From Viola odorata (Eukaryota > Streptophyta > Magnoliopsida > Malpighiales > Violaceae), in NCBI GenBank assembly GCA_963691705.1, contig OY829540.1:46598158-46662157 (forward strand): a DNA stretch of 64,000 bases, written 5' to 3'. Positions 31,749 to 44,094 of this stretch are shown here, piece by piece. The position numbers were made by a program, and so were the translations under genes. Within the stretch, counting starts at the first letter, position 1; every line of letters begins with the position of its first letter. Below the pieces are notes generated by a model, which saw only the letters and a program-made list of their open reading frames with translations, did not search any database and had not been told where the DNA came from.

Positions 31749-32821
31749 ATGGCACCTTCAAGAAACTATCCAAGAAATGGGCTGAAACTTGCAGCACTCA
31801 CTGTAGCTTTGATCGTTTCTGTCGCTTTCTTTTTACCTCCAAAATCAGGTGAATTAAGCAAACAAGAACTATTTGTTTCACTCCCATGATTGAAGTTCAA
31901 ATCATTAATTTATTCTTTCTGCATTTTCTTCTTGGATAGGCTGCATTTATGTCATAGATTATTAATTCACTTTTAAATTAAACACGGAAAAGAATTCAAT
32001 TTTTACCTGTTAAAACCTTTCAGTTCATGTTCATGTCTTGTGTTTCTTCTGCAGTTTGCTTCTTCTTTGTTGGTTTCTTGAAAAGAAGAAAACAAACAGT
32101 GGACATTCCTAATCCTGAATTTTGGATGTTTTTGGAAAACGGGTTTTCAATCTGCTCCCTCTTTTTCTACTTTACTAAACGTAAAGAAAACAAGAAAGAA
32201 TACTAATGATCACACAATGCAAATCTTTATCCTTGGTCCCTCTTTTCTGGTAGTTTTTTTGAACGAGAAATGGTTACATTAAAGACGAATATTAAGGAAG
32301 ATTACTGGTAGATTTTTTGAACAAAAAAACGGTACATTCTTGATGATCACACAATACAAATCTTGTTTCCTGGTAGGTTTTTTCAACAAAAAGAGTACAT
32401 TCTTATTCTTGGTCCCTCTTTTGTACTATAATGTTTCAAATTTTAATGATCACACAATCCAAATCTTGATTCTTGGTAGTTTTATCACAAAAAAGGTACA
32501 TTCTTGATTCTTGGCCCCTCCTATTTTCTGCTATAAATGTTTGAATTTCTTACTCTCTTTTTTTTTGCAGCAGTTCATGGGTTAAAAGTTTCAAGAAACT
32601 TAGAGAATCTGCAGAAAATTAGGAGGCAGGTGTTGGGTTCAAGACCACCAGGATGTGAGAACAAATGCTTGAAATGCCGGCCTTGCATTGCAACTTTGGT
32701 TGTTCCTTCTCACCAAAAGGGTTTTACACATCTAAAACCTTCATCTCGTGGGGACGATGATTCCAGCTATTATCTTCTGTCATGGAAATGCATATGTGGA
32801 AACAAACTCTTCCAACCTTGA
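31749..32821 (+). CDS. EPFL: EPIDERMAL PATTERNING FACTOR-like secreted peptide precursor (two exons)
   Basis: Join 31749-31848 and 32571-32821, 116 residues. Exon 1 encodes a short basic start and a hydrophobic signal peptide (LAALTVALIVSVAFFLPP). The intron has GTGAAT at the donor and a T-tract with GCAG at the acceptor; the phase-1 codon joins in frame. The C-terminal mature part begins GSRPPGCENKCLKCRPC and ends SWKCICGNKLFQP, giving six cysteines in EPF/EPFL order and the family's conserved final GN-hydrophobic-P. Family members are apoplastic ligands of ERECTA-family receptor kinases, with TMM, that control stomatal patterning or growth. Which EPFL this is cannot be settled here. There is no break and it looks functional. 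It is the only clear host gene, with about 8 kb of transposon-poor DNA on its left. Confidence 0.9.
31849..32570 (+). other. Intron of the EPFL-like gene, with degenerate internal repeats
   Basis: 722 nt. From about 32205 to 32520 it contains three imperfect copies of a unit with GATCACACAAT[GAC]CAAATCTT (at about 32208, 32344, 32446), each followed by CTTGG.. and GGTACATTCTT-type blocks. The acceptor is GCAGCAG, a tandem NAGNAG site whose two choices differ by one alanine. Confidence 0.75.
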
Positions 32822-35800
32822 TCTTAATATTTAGCAAATTAATCGTCATTTCTCCCATTGATTTAAATTGGGGTTTTTAGTACAATATGTGTATATATAG
32901 AGGCTAAATCTAGCTAGCGTAGCTAGATAACTTTCATAATTTAAGGTTTACTATTATTAATTAGTATCTTTCTCTGTCTCCCTGCTTCGGCTGATGTTTT
33001 AGCTGTGCTAACAGGAGGAAGATGACATCATAAAAACCTTGATCATTCATCTATTATATGTTTTAATAAAAGTTACCATCTTTGGTTGGGAGTTCTATCG
33101 TATTTAGTATTTACCGATTTAGCTCATGTGCCTTTATTGGGTTTAGAGATTTGTATGGTTTAAGAAGTTGTACCCGAAATACTTTTCAATTTGAAACGTG
33201 TTAGTAACGATTAACAAAAACAAAACTATCACAGTTTACTGTTTACAAGAAACTGATGGTTGCGGAAACCGTCAAAATTAATTAAAGTACAATTCACCAT
33301 GCAATTGTAATGAAAACAGTAACAAGTGATAGAAAGAATCGTTCATCAGGGATTTGGCGGTTAATTTCAATTCTTTGTAATGACTAGAAATATGAGACTG
33401 GTAAATACTAATAATAGGGTGTTTCGCTGCAATTAGTTAAAGGAATAGAAATAAATAAAAACAGTAAATAGAGTGATTGTGTGTATTCAAGTTGTGACAA
33501 CTTCTCAATAAAGACTCTATCTGACTCATGATTCATGCTAATTGATCATTGATGCAAGTATATTAAAACCAAGACTTATAGGATGGCTATAGAAACTAGG
33601 TTGATCACCTAGATCTCCTACTCTCCTCCTACGCCAGATTCCTAAAAAGACTCTATTAAAAACCCCTAATCGACTCAATAACTCTAAGAGACACTCTATA
33701 GGATTTAATTAAATGATTGATAAAAACACAAGGAGAGACATATCCCAGGTCTGGGAGAGAGACGTGTCTACTCCTATAAACTCGATTCTACCTTTTTTCT
33801 AATCTAACTCGTCGATCAGTTAGTCGCCTTCGTATTCCCCTCAACAATGTAGACTCCAATATTTTAAGGAAATACTGTAATTATACAGGTTCTAAATAAA
33901 GTTGATCAGGTTTTAAATAAAACAAGAATAATTTGACATTTAATTAAAAAGGGTAGAAATATAAATTTTAGAATTTAGGAAGAATAATTCGATCTCACAA
34001 TTGATGAATCATGAGTAAAGAATTTTTACCAAGAAGAGGGTGTTTAGCCTACGACAGATATAATGAAATTATAGAGATGGAATAATGTGCATAAACTGAA
34101 AGTGAAATTAAAATAAAATTAAGAACGAAAAGTGTATCAACGGTAGAAGTCGGGATGAGGAAGAAGAGACAGACCCCCTTTTTTGTTCCCACTTTACTCC
34201 TAAATAATCTCTAGAATAACTAGAATTGTTCTAATTCAAAAATAAGATCTGGATGAAAATAAAATTTAAATTACAAAAGAGATTGTTTTTATCTTCTAAG
34301 AAGGACTTTGAAAAGAATCCAATTCCCTCTAGAAGACTGCTAGCAACTTGATTCTCCAACGATTCTCCAACTGACTCTTTCTGGAAGCAGAGGCTCAACG
34401 CACGTCTCTGGTCTACGGCCCAAGCCCATCACTTGGCTTGGTCTCGTTGACTATCTTTGACTAAAGCAGCTGACCAACCTACTCTCTCCCAGGTCTGGGA
34501 GAGAGTCCAGTTTAGTCTTCTCATGCTTCACCACATTTTTCTCTTAGTCAGGGCTTCCTGCGTCCTTTTCTCCAAATTAGCTCTTTGAACTGCTTTCTGT
34601 AAAAAGGAGTAGAAAGCATCCTGATTTTAGTAGTATCATCATTCAAAATAGTAGAATTGGTTGATAAATAAAGATATTTCAAGCGCAAATCAGAAATCTA
34701 TCGAAGGTGTATAATATGTATGATATTAGTTAATTAGTATTATGGTCTGTAAACTCAGCGTCTATTTGGTATAAAGAGAGATGAAAAAAATTTCATGTAA
34801 TTTTTTTTAATAAATAAATTTTCACGTCAGCTAAATTTAAAGTTAATTTTTAGAAGAGTCAAATATATTTTAAGACAATTTTGAAAATAGGTGTGATCTG
34901 TTAAAATTGACAAATATAAATTCTATTTGACTTAATTACAAACGTAATATATTTTTCGAACATTTGGTACAAACGTGTGGTAGTTTTATGGTTTTTTTCA
35001 ATTTTTAAATCAAACAATTGAAGAGTGATTTTCTCCTTAGTTGTGAGCGTGTATATGGGCCGAGCCAAACTTTCATAATTTGGGATTTTACTTATCATCA
35101 GTATCTTTCTGTCTCCATGGATCCATCATTCCCACCCCGCCCCCCAATTTTTTTTTATAGATTTTTTTTTTTTTGCCATGTACATTCAAATGATTCTATG
35201 CACTTGGTCTCAATAATAACTTTTGGTTTAATTAAGATTTTATACTCATTAAATTAAAGATAATTTGACCTTTGAGCAACCAAATTGCTCGACTTATCAA
35301 GTCATATTGTTGCGTCGCATTTGATGACATGGCATGACATTTTAGCATACCAATGTCAAGGAAATCATGAAAAAAGGCTAATGTAATTTTTTACCCTGCG
35401 CTAAATGGTCGTGTTTTCATTTAGCCCTTCTATCTATTTTTCGTTGAATTCAAACTCTCTGATTAAATTTTGCCCCCAAAGTCGCTCAACTCATTACCAG
35501 TACTTTTGATCTAGCAAACAATGTCACAATTTTAGCGACATGGCAATGATACATCAACAAAAATATTTTAAGAATTGGCTTGAAAATACAAATTTTAGAT
35601 TTAAATCACTAGAATTGTGGTTTTCCAGTACACCAGTTCATGGACCATGTCGGGAATTAGTCGCACCTAAAAAAAATCTTAGGTCCGCACCCTCAACCAG
35701 GCTTTCGGGCCTAATTCTTAAACACAAGCACATCTCAACCAGGCTTTGAATCAGCCCGGGCCTAATCCTTGTTTCAATAAAAAAGGTTTTTTTCTTCCGT

Positions 35801-36630
35801 CTCAATGGCAAGCATTTTTACTTTGGTTCTACTTTTACATCCCTAATCCTATTCTTAACTCATGAATCAAAAAAAAACTTAGAATTCTTAAATTTTTAAA
35901 TATGTCATAAAATCTCCAAAAGAAAAAATTATAGTAGAAGAAGTATACATGATTGAAAAATGAAGTTATTTTATTTTTATTTAGATACTAATACTAATTA
36001 AATAAATATTATATATACAAACATAATATACGATTAGAACTTTAGACTCTTATATTTAGGATTGAGTGGAATTCTTGGGTAAGTTTTGGACGCAAATTTT
36101 GTCTTGAATTATTAAAATAAATTCTCATCCCTTTCTTAAGAATATTTTAGGATGAGTTGGGAAATCCTTGTTACATACTAACAAACTCGAACTTGGGCAA
36201 TTGTAATAAATCATTTTTGTAATTCATTTATATAGAATTTTTATTTTTTTAGTTGGCCTTTTTGTGTAAAAATAAAATAAAACATTCAAATTTAACATAG
36301 TTTATCTCCATTAGGTTTTTTTTTTCACAATTGAGACTTATGCGCGCTTATTTTGGGAAAATAACTTGTTTAGGAAAAAAATATTTTTTGTGTAATTTAT
36401 TTTCTTAAAAAATTGGTTATTTTCTGCTATATAGTTGTTCAGCAATTAAATATTTTTTGGCGTTTGGATGCAATGGAAAAATAATTTACTAATGAGAAGT
36501 ATTTTTCTATATTTTTATATAGTATAATACTTTTTTGTTAATTTATGAAACAAAAGTTATGCATATTTCGTACGAATCGAACATATATTTATAATTATGA
36601 CACCATAAATAATTTTATTTATTTATTTAT
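32822..36630. other. Intergenic DNA, possibly with a decayed LTR at about 33.3-34.6 kb
   Basis: 33064 has AATAAA, a possible EPFL poly(A) signal. 33330-34640 is less AT-rich than its surroundings and twice carries CCCAGGTCTGGGAGAGAG (near 33747 and 34491), which may be internal repeats of an old element; I could not find edges. 34650-36630 is AT-rich without a gene. Confidence 0.4.
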
Positions 36631-39600
36631 TGTCACACCCCCTTTTTCGTTAAAAACGAGTTTAAGGTTTGGGACGGATGCTAAGCATAAATGGATGCTT
36701 CGCATAATACAATGAAGTCGCCACCCTATTTTTCTAAGGTTTAGGGAACCTAAGCGTCATGACATTAAAATAAACAAACTAAGGCACAATGGTCTAAACC
36801 AAAGAACAACGGTTCGAGGTCGTATTTATGGACTTGGGAAGGTGTTAGGCACCCAAGTCACATCCTAAAAAGGTTACCGGTATGCGAGGTGTTTTGAAAA
36901 TATTTTAAACATGTAATTGGGCCCTCAAAGGCGACGTTACATCTTAGCATTCGGGACTTGTTATTTCCGTTTGGGTTCGAGGGATGGGGTTACCATTTTG
37001 TCTCGATGCTAGAGCGGACGTTCCCCCCTTTTCATCGAGCCATGCATGACTTAGTTACTACGTGATCTATCATGGTTGAAACTAGCAAAGTACATTTTTT
37101 ATGAATGCACATAGGTTGGTATGGCCTTTGGAGCCATCATGCACATCACTTAACAAGAAAACAATTAATTTCATGGTAATTAAATGCGAGTGACGTAAAC
37201 ATGTAGGCATGTGGGTTGATTTTAATTGCTAACAATTCTATATGTCATGCATACGATTTGATGGTTCTAGCGTTTCCTAAGTGGTCATGTATACGATAAG
37301 TTTAAGGCTTTGGACCTTCGTGTGAACATACAAGGAAACGTTTAAGGTAATCTTACCTTTTGGACGAACCCCGATCGATGACAATTGACATAAATACTTT
37401 AGGTATACAAACATACATGTTTTAACTACTTAGCTAATTATTACAAACCATAATCCGAAATAATAACTATTTATCTAATTATTACAAATTGGAGGTCGGA
37501 ATAATTATCTAACTAATTATTACAACAAGTGACATACTAATTATTACAACAAGTGAAAAGGGGTAATTAATTATTACAACAAGTGAAAAATGGGTAATTA
37601 ATTATTACAACAAGTTTAGCAATTAATTATTACCTCATTTATGCAATTAAAAGTAATTGACGATTTAATTATTGTATACGAATGCATGGAAATAATGCCT
37701 ACAATTCTAATGGGCCGGGCTTAGGCCCATTCTTGGATTCCTAACTTGGGATGATACACGTGCGAATCATTTTTTACGGAAATCATTTAAATTAAATAAA
37801 AGGATAAAACGTACTTTTGAACGAGGATTTAAAGCTTTAACCTACAAAGCGAGAGTGTTAGCGAAGGTTTGAAAATAAATAAATAATAAAGAGCGCATGC
37901 AATATTTATTTAATTTGAGCAAGTAGTTATATAAACAACGCAAACAAGTATACCATTTATTTATTTATTTTATAAGCATACGAGTATTTCATTTTAAAGC
38001 ATGGCATAAAATAAATATCATGTGGGCATTTTGCGATAATTGACATGGCATAAAATGAATAATACATCATACGAAGCATGCAATTAATTTTACGATAATT
38101 CACATGGCATGTAAAAATAAAATAATACATCATACGAGGTATCCAAATATTTTATACGAATTAAACATGTCTTAAAAGCATACAAACATTTTATGGAAAT
38201 TAAACATGTCATACAAGCATACGAGCATTTTTACAATTTCTACGAAAAAAGGAGTGGGTCCCACCTTAGAATTTTGGACATTAAAAAATGGGCTTGGCCT
38301 AAGCCAAGCCCAAGTTTTAATTTATATTATGGGCCATGCATTAAAAGGGAAAGGAAATAGGAACGGATGGGCTTGGCTTAAGCCAAGGCCCATCCGTGTT
38401 TAATTAAAAGGAAAAGAGGAAGGGACGGGCTTGGCCCGTCACCTTTCCTTGAAGAACAGCAGCCACGGCTGCACTGTTCTTCTTCTTCTACGTCGCCGGC
38501 GACAAGGGTGGCCACTCCGGCCACCAAAGCACCCGAAAACAGACCCAAACGAACCCCCAACTCCCACACAATTAAACCTCACAAAAACAGCAAGAAATTT
38601 GTGCCGAAACAGTGGCCAATTTTAACATGGAATAATAAGCCATTTAATGTGCATATATGGCTATTAATTAGCCTAGACATCATACAATCAAATTGAGGGA
38701 AGGGAAATATCATTAGCATATAAATTAAGCATATGAGTCAAGTTTAAGCAATTAAATCATGCATTATATACAAAAACGAAAATTTAAAGAGAGTTCTAGA
38801 GAGAGAGAGAGCTCACTTTCCAGGAGAGCAATTTGGCCAAGAAGGATGAGCAAGAAATGGAGATTAAGAGGAGATTTTGGTGCCCTTATTTCGTTGCTGG
38901 TTGCTTGCTATTTATAGAGGTGAAGGTTGAGTCGGTTTGGAAGTGTTTGCGGCTGAAAATGGACGGGAGAAATGGAAAGGTGAACAGTGCCGGAGTGGAG
39001 GCCAAGTTTGGGTTTGTGTGGCCTTGGATAACTGATGGGAGGTTTTGGGATGATCAATTGTAGTCTGCGAGCTAGCTAGGAAGAAAGGAGAGGCAATTCA
39101 GATATTTCATGCATTAATTGTCATTAATGCATGAAATTGGACACGAACGAGATATTTTCGTACGAGCGAAATCGTACGAAAGCGAAAATAAATCCGAGCC
39201 GAGGAAACCACGACGTGTAGAAAAATAAGACAAGAAAACTAGCGTACAGTAAATAAACGAGAAGTTTGAGTTAACGTATTTATTTTCTCTTTCGGAAACG
39301 TCAAAACGTTTTGAACGCAAAATAAATGTCCTTACGACAAAAATTGAACGAAACTGAACGAGGTGGCGTGAAAGAGAAAAATAGTACGTAATTATCAATT
39401 AAATAAATTACGCGTTCGAGCCACGGTCCGAGAAAACTTACTCGGGACTGAGAAAAGGCCGCGTGAAGACAGTCGAAAAATATGAAAAATTAAAAAGACA
39501 CGAAACGACACGGAATATTAAACAAACTAGCCTAGGACCAAAAATCGACAGAAATTTGACCTAGACGAACAATTAAGTGTGGTAAACGTAAAAATACGAA

Positions 39601-39807
39601 AAATGCGTTGACGAAAACCGAAAAATACGGTTTAGTCGAAAATACGAGAAAAATACGAAAAATTCAAAAGACGTGAAATGATGTGAAACATTAAAACAAA
39701 TAGTCCATGATCAAAAATCGATTGAAATTTGACGTAAACGGGCTATTAATGCGACATGCAATAAAACAAAAAAAGTTGTGACGTAAGTCAAAATTCGGGT
39801 AGCAACA
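36631..39807 (-). mobile_element. Large solo LTR or LTR-like insertion (Ogre/Tat-type candidate)
   Basis: 3,177 bp flanked by a perfect 5-bp duplication TTTAT (36626-36630, 39808-39812), with TG...CA ends (plus strand TGTCACACCC ... GTAGCAACA). It contains no coding domain. On the minus strand a TATA box CTATAAATAG (38908-38917) is followed by a C/T-rich leader, suggesting minus orientation. Near its minus-strand end it has GGGTGGCGACTTCATTG, reminiscent of Ogre LTR/PBS regions, and ends GGGGGTGTGACA. Internal tandem repeats of TAATTATTACAACAAGTGAAAA occur at about 37490-37620. The family assignment is tentative; the insertion itself is well supported. Confidence 0.65.
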
Positions 39808-39918
39808 TTTATACATTGATGATATAGTGTTAATGATGAAAATAGTTATGAAACTCTTAAATTAATTCAAAATGATCTAAAAGAAATCAAAATATATTGG
39901 GTAAACTACGTAAAAAAA

Positions 39919-40377
39919 TCTTATAGTTTACAAAATGTTCCACTTGATCTCCTATAGTTTAAAAGCTTGCAATGTCAACCCTATAATTTTATGAAAGTTG
40001 TAATTTTAACATTACAATAGTTTAAAAAATCAAATCAAAGAGTAATAAAGAGCAAAATTGTATGAAATTTGGTCTAAAAATGTAACTAATATAGTAGGTA
40101 CTAGGACAATAAAAATTTGTTTAAATTTGATTTACAATTTATTTTAAATTTGATTTTTTAAAATATTTCTTTTTTTTAATTTTTTCAGTGAGGTGGAACT
40201 TTCCCATATTTGTTACTTTTTTTCTCAATTTTTCATATTTTTCTAAATCTTTTTACCTTTTATTTGGATTTTTATCTATGAGAAATGAAAAACTTGTAAT
40301 TTTTAGGAAATTATAGGGTTGATATTACATGATTTTAGACTACAAGCGTTAAGTGGAATATTTTATAAACTATAAGA
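39919..40377. mobile_element. Small inverted-repeat element (MITE-like)
   Basis: About 85-bp imperfect terminal inverted repeats (39919-40005 and 40300-40377), both containing TCTTATAGTTTA..AAAAT.TTCCACTT and TCAACCCTATAATTT when read inward. No coding capacity. The target duplication is unclear. Confidence 0.6.
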
Positions 40378-41015
40378 AAATATATTTAAATGATTTTGAA
40401 ATGGTTCATGTTATGAAGAAACAAACCATGAGGGACTATCAAAAATATAAAACTCATTTATGAGAAAAATGGATATAAAAGTACTCATTTTGTGATGAAA
40501 ATTATATTTTTATAACTTTTAATTTGTTCCTATCAATTCTAGAGAGAGAATCAAATTTGATTGTGAAAAAAATTTAAAAAGGTAAGAGATAGAGGTGAAG
40601 AAATGAAGAAGGAGAAAACTTTTTCATCTCACTTTGGAGGGGAAGTGATTTTTCACAAACAAGCTTGCCGAAAGAAAGTGTTTTTCTGACCCAAATCATT
40701 TTTCAGCACCAAACATTAGAAATTAAGGGAAGATGAATTGTGAGAAATTATTTTCGCAAAACAAACAAGGTAACTGAACTAACGAATATAATGATAGAAA
40801 CTGATAAAAATAAAAAATAAAACAATTGAAACAGACTAAAATAAAATGTCAAACGTTAAGGACCCTAAGGTATAATTAGGGGTGTAAGAAAATCGGACAG
40901 AACCGGAACTGGAAAAATTTGACCCGAACCGGCTCGAACCGTAACTTTCTGGTTCGGTCCGGGTCTCTCAAATATAAAACCCGTAAACCGAACCGTAAAA
41001 CCGTTTGAACCGGAA

Positions 41016-41016
<1 letters not shown>

Positions 41017-41103
<87 letters not shown>
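41017..41103. repeat. (TA)n(GT)n microsatellite
   Basis: About 34 TA units followed by about 9 TG units, inside the hAT element. Confidence 0.95.
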
Positions 41104-41121
41104 ATTAATTATCAAAGTTTA

Positions 41122-41190
41122 GCTTTGTTTGAGTGGTTAAATTTTTTATTTTCTTTCTAAAGGGAAGGGGTTCGAATCCCTTTCCCCTCA
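41122..41190 (+). other. tRNA-like pol III box pair (SINE-like)
   Basis: AGCTTTGTTTGAGTGGTTAA (A-box-like) and GGTTCGAATCC (41169-41179, a perfect B box) lie about 40 nt apart. The B box sits in a GGGAAAGGG-type hairpin. The cloverleaf is incomplete, so it is not a tRNA gene; it may be the head of a SINE captured in the hAT element. Confidence 0.4.
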
Positions 41191-41926
41191 AAATTCTTTT
41201 TTTTAGTTTTTTTACATTCTTATTCAATCCTTGCACCAAATCAAAAACCAATCCTTACACCAAATCAATTAAATCCAATTCTCTCAAATTAATTCAAAAC
41301 CACCTCTGCCCAATTAATTCAAAACCATCCTTTGCAAATTAATTCCAACCAATCTGCAAAATCAATTTCAAGCAATCTCCTCTGCAAATTATATCAATTC
41401 CAATCTCTTGCAAAATAATTTCATCAGCCAATCAACCCATCTCCCCGCCGACCCGTCACCAACCAGTCCCTGGCCTCCTCCTGCCAGCCGCCCAAACCCT
41501 AAAACCACCAAAAATCATGACCGAATCATCAACCACCATACACCATCACCAAAAATCATCACCGAATCATCAACCACCACACACCAAATCACCGCCACGA
41601 TCTACCCCCTCAATATCACAGTCGCCGATTCCCTCCAACCAATCCAAACACCGAACCTCTACCGCTTGCCCGATTGAGAAACAGAAAAGAAAAAAAAGAA
41701 AAAAGAAAAAAAGAGGAAAGGAAAAAAAGAAAGAAGAAAGAAAAGAGGAAGTGTGAGGTCTGTGCAGGAAAGGAGGAAAAGAGGATGAAAAAGAAAGAAA
41801 AGAAAAGAAAAAGAGAAAAGAAAGAGAGGGGTTGGGCTTCGGCCCAATTCAAGAATAATAATAAAAAAAGGAATAGAAATGGGCTCGCATTTTTTGAGTC
41901 CAAAATGGCTTTTAATTCACAAACAC

Positions 41927-41991
41927 CAAAATGACGTCGTTTTGTGAAAGAAGCAAAACGGTGTGTTTAACCACTAAACGACGTCATTTTG
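41927..41991. repeat. 16-bp perfect inverted repeat around ACGTC
   Basis: CAAAATGACGTCGTTT at 41927-41942 and its exact reverse complement at 41976-41991. Each arm contains a GACGTC palindrome (bZIP-type core). Confidence 0.75.
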
Positions 41992-42596
41992 AAAGAAAAA
42001 AAAACAGGAACTGAACCATCCAGTTCGGTTTGATTCTAGCCCAACCATAACCGGAAATTTTCTGTTCGGTCCGGTTCTGGTGGTGCTAGAACCGGACCGA
42101 ACCGGCCCGGTTATACCCCTAGGTATAATTATAATTGTTATTAAAATTTTAAAATTCTCTAAACCGTTTAATTTGAAGAACAAAAATTAAAGAAATCTAT
42201 ATTATATAAAAAGCACGAAGGAGCTTATTTCTATAAATTACTATTATATCCTTTAATGATTAAAAAAATTTAAGGGTGTAATAGAGTTTTAATTTTTAAA
42301 ATTAACTACCTATTAAAATTGAATAAATCTATTATCCAATGACTTATTTAATTAATTAACCTACTTATTAAACTCATTAGTTATTTAATTAATTAACCTA
42401 CCTATTAAACCCTAAACTATAAAGCATCGCCAACTTACCTACTTTCACCAAAAACGAAGGAGGATATTGTAAAGTAGGTAATGCGATTTTTATCACTAAT
42501 GACTATTCTTTTCACATACTCATAATGTTGTCTTTGTTGTTTATTATATCAAAAGAACACACTCATTCGATAAACTTTGATGTGTGATATATTATA

Positions 42597-42723
42597 CTCC
42601 CTCCGTCCATAATTAAGTGATGATTTTCTACGAAAAGTTACTGTACACTTTACTTGACTTTTTAGTGTTTGCTTTACTGAAAGTTACTGTGCCAGAAAGA
42701 TAGTTATTTGTGGACAGAGGGAG
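42597..42723. mobile_element. Stowaway-type MITE (Tc1/mariner)
   Basis: 127 bp, termini CTCCCTCCGTCC and GGACAGAGGGAG, flanked by TA dinucleotides (42595-42596, 42724-42725). Canonical Stowaway features. Confidence 0.9.
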
Positions 42724-43701
42724 TACTATTTTCCAATATAAACAATTTGTCAAACTAAACAATAGAACTCTTCTATGCTTATTTGTTATACAAAAGAATA
42801 GTTCTTTCCTAGTTACCCTTCTTTTACAACTAGTGAGTTGGGCACAAAACAAATCGACAAAAGAAGATTGACCTCCGTCTTATTTTGGATTTGAGGTATA
42901 AATTATATATTTATTATATGAATCTTATATTTAATTAGTTTGAGTTCTATATATATGTGTATTTATTTAGTTCGATGTATATATTTATGATTGTTGAAAT
43001 TGTTTGAACCATCATCATTATATGAGTGGATTAGTTAACCCTATTATGGTTATGCACCGTCATGCTTATGGTTTCATCATTCTTGCTACCTTTAGCTTCA
43101 ACGGTGTGAGTCTTCATTTAATAGATCCCTTTTTCGTCAACGATTTCCTCGATTGAGTAGTGTTTTATTTCGGTTTCTTTAGTTCAATTTCTATATATAT
43201 ATATTAATCTACTTTTAAATTAATTAACCTACCTATTAAACCCCTCTCTCTTCTAATTAGTAACCAGTAGATTATTGAAATTCCATTGAGTAGCGTTTTG
43301 TTTCGGTTTCTTTAGTTTGATTCTTATATATATATATTATACAATTTCATACACTATTCAATAAATAACTTAAATTACCACTTACTTGCAAATTCATGTT
43401 TTAAATTTATTTCAATTGTAGGAAGATATGTTTACAAACAAAAGAAAAAGCGACCAATGATTCGATGGTGCCAAATATTAAGAGAAGAGAGTGAAATTGG
43501 TTGCTTAAAACTCAAATCATTTTTTTTATGAATATCAAGGTATGTGATTAATTAATATTTTAAAATTAATAATTTGATTCAATGTTTAACATTATTCGGA
43601 GTGACTAATATTAAACTATATAATAAATCTTTTATTTGTTTTAATTCGGAGTGACTAATACTAAACTATATAATAAATCTTCTGTTTGTTTTAATATGCA
43701 G

Positions 43702-44066
43702 GACATATAGAAGTTGAACCATCTATTTCATCTCTACATACGTTAAAGGATGTTCCCAGTTGTAACTATTGTGGTGTAAAAAGATTTCAGTTCGAGACAC
43801 CAACATTTTGTTGTCAAAATAGACAAGTTAAATTGGCGCACACACATTATGATGATGATTTGCTAGAACTTTATACGTCACAATCGGAAGAACCGAAAGA
43901 GTTTTGTAAAAAGATTAGAAAATATAACAGTATATTTAGGTTTACATCATTTGGTGTAAAGTATGACAAGAACTTGCTTCATCGAGGAAAAAAGTTTATA
44001 CCTTTAAAGCTCAAGGTCAGGCATACCACAATCTTCCTTGATTGGTGCCTGCAGAGAATAATCTAG
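43702..44066 (+). pseudogene. Helitron Rep/helicase protein, zinc-finger N-terminal fragment
   Basis: Reads through VPSCNYCGVKRFQFETPTFC (cysteine cluster) and then KIRKYNSIFRFTSFGVKYDK, both characteristic of the N-terminal region of plant Helitron proteins. The upstream TTTTAATATGCAG-GACAT looks like a splice acceptor. The frame is lost after 44066. Confidence 0.75.
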
Positions 44067-44094
44067 TGTATTTTCAACTTTATTTTTCAATAGC

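Larger units (their letters stand above)
40877..42121. mobile_element. Non-autonomous hAT-family element
   Basis: 1,245 bp flanked by a perfect 8-bp duplication GGTATAAT (40869-40876, 42122-42129). Termini TAGGGGTGTAA and TAGGGGTATAA (read inward) followed by CGG/CCGGTTC-rich subterminal repeats, the classic plant hAT layout. No transposase is present. Inside: a long TA then GT microsatellite, a tRNA-like box, a C-rich segment (41420-41670), a purine tract (41680-41830) and a 16-bp inverted repeat around ACGTC. Confidence 0.92.

Noticed and set aside
32537..32821. Unspliced start of the EPFL-like protein at 32537
   Set aside because: That ATG lies in the intron polypyrimidine region; splicing from 31749 gives a proper signal peptide.
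41122..41190. Functional tRNA gene
   Set aside because: B box is perfect but acceptor and anticodon stems do not form.
41616..41934. Lys/Glu-rich plus-strand and Phe-rich minus-strand frames
   Set aside because: Same reason: purine tract in the hAT element.
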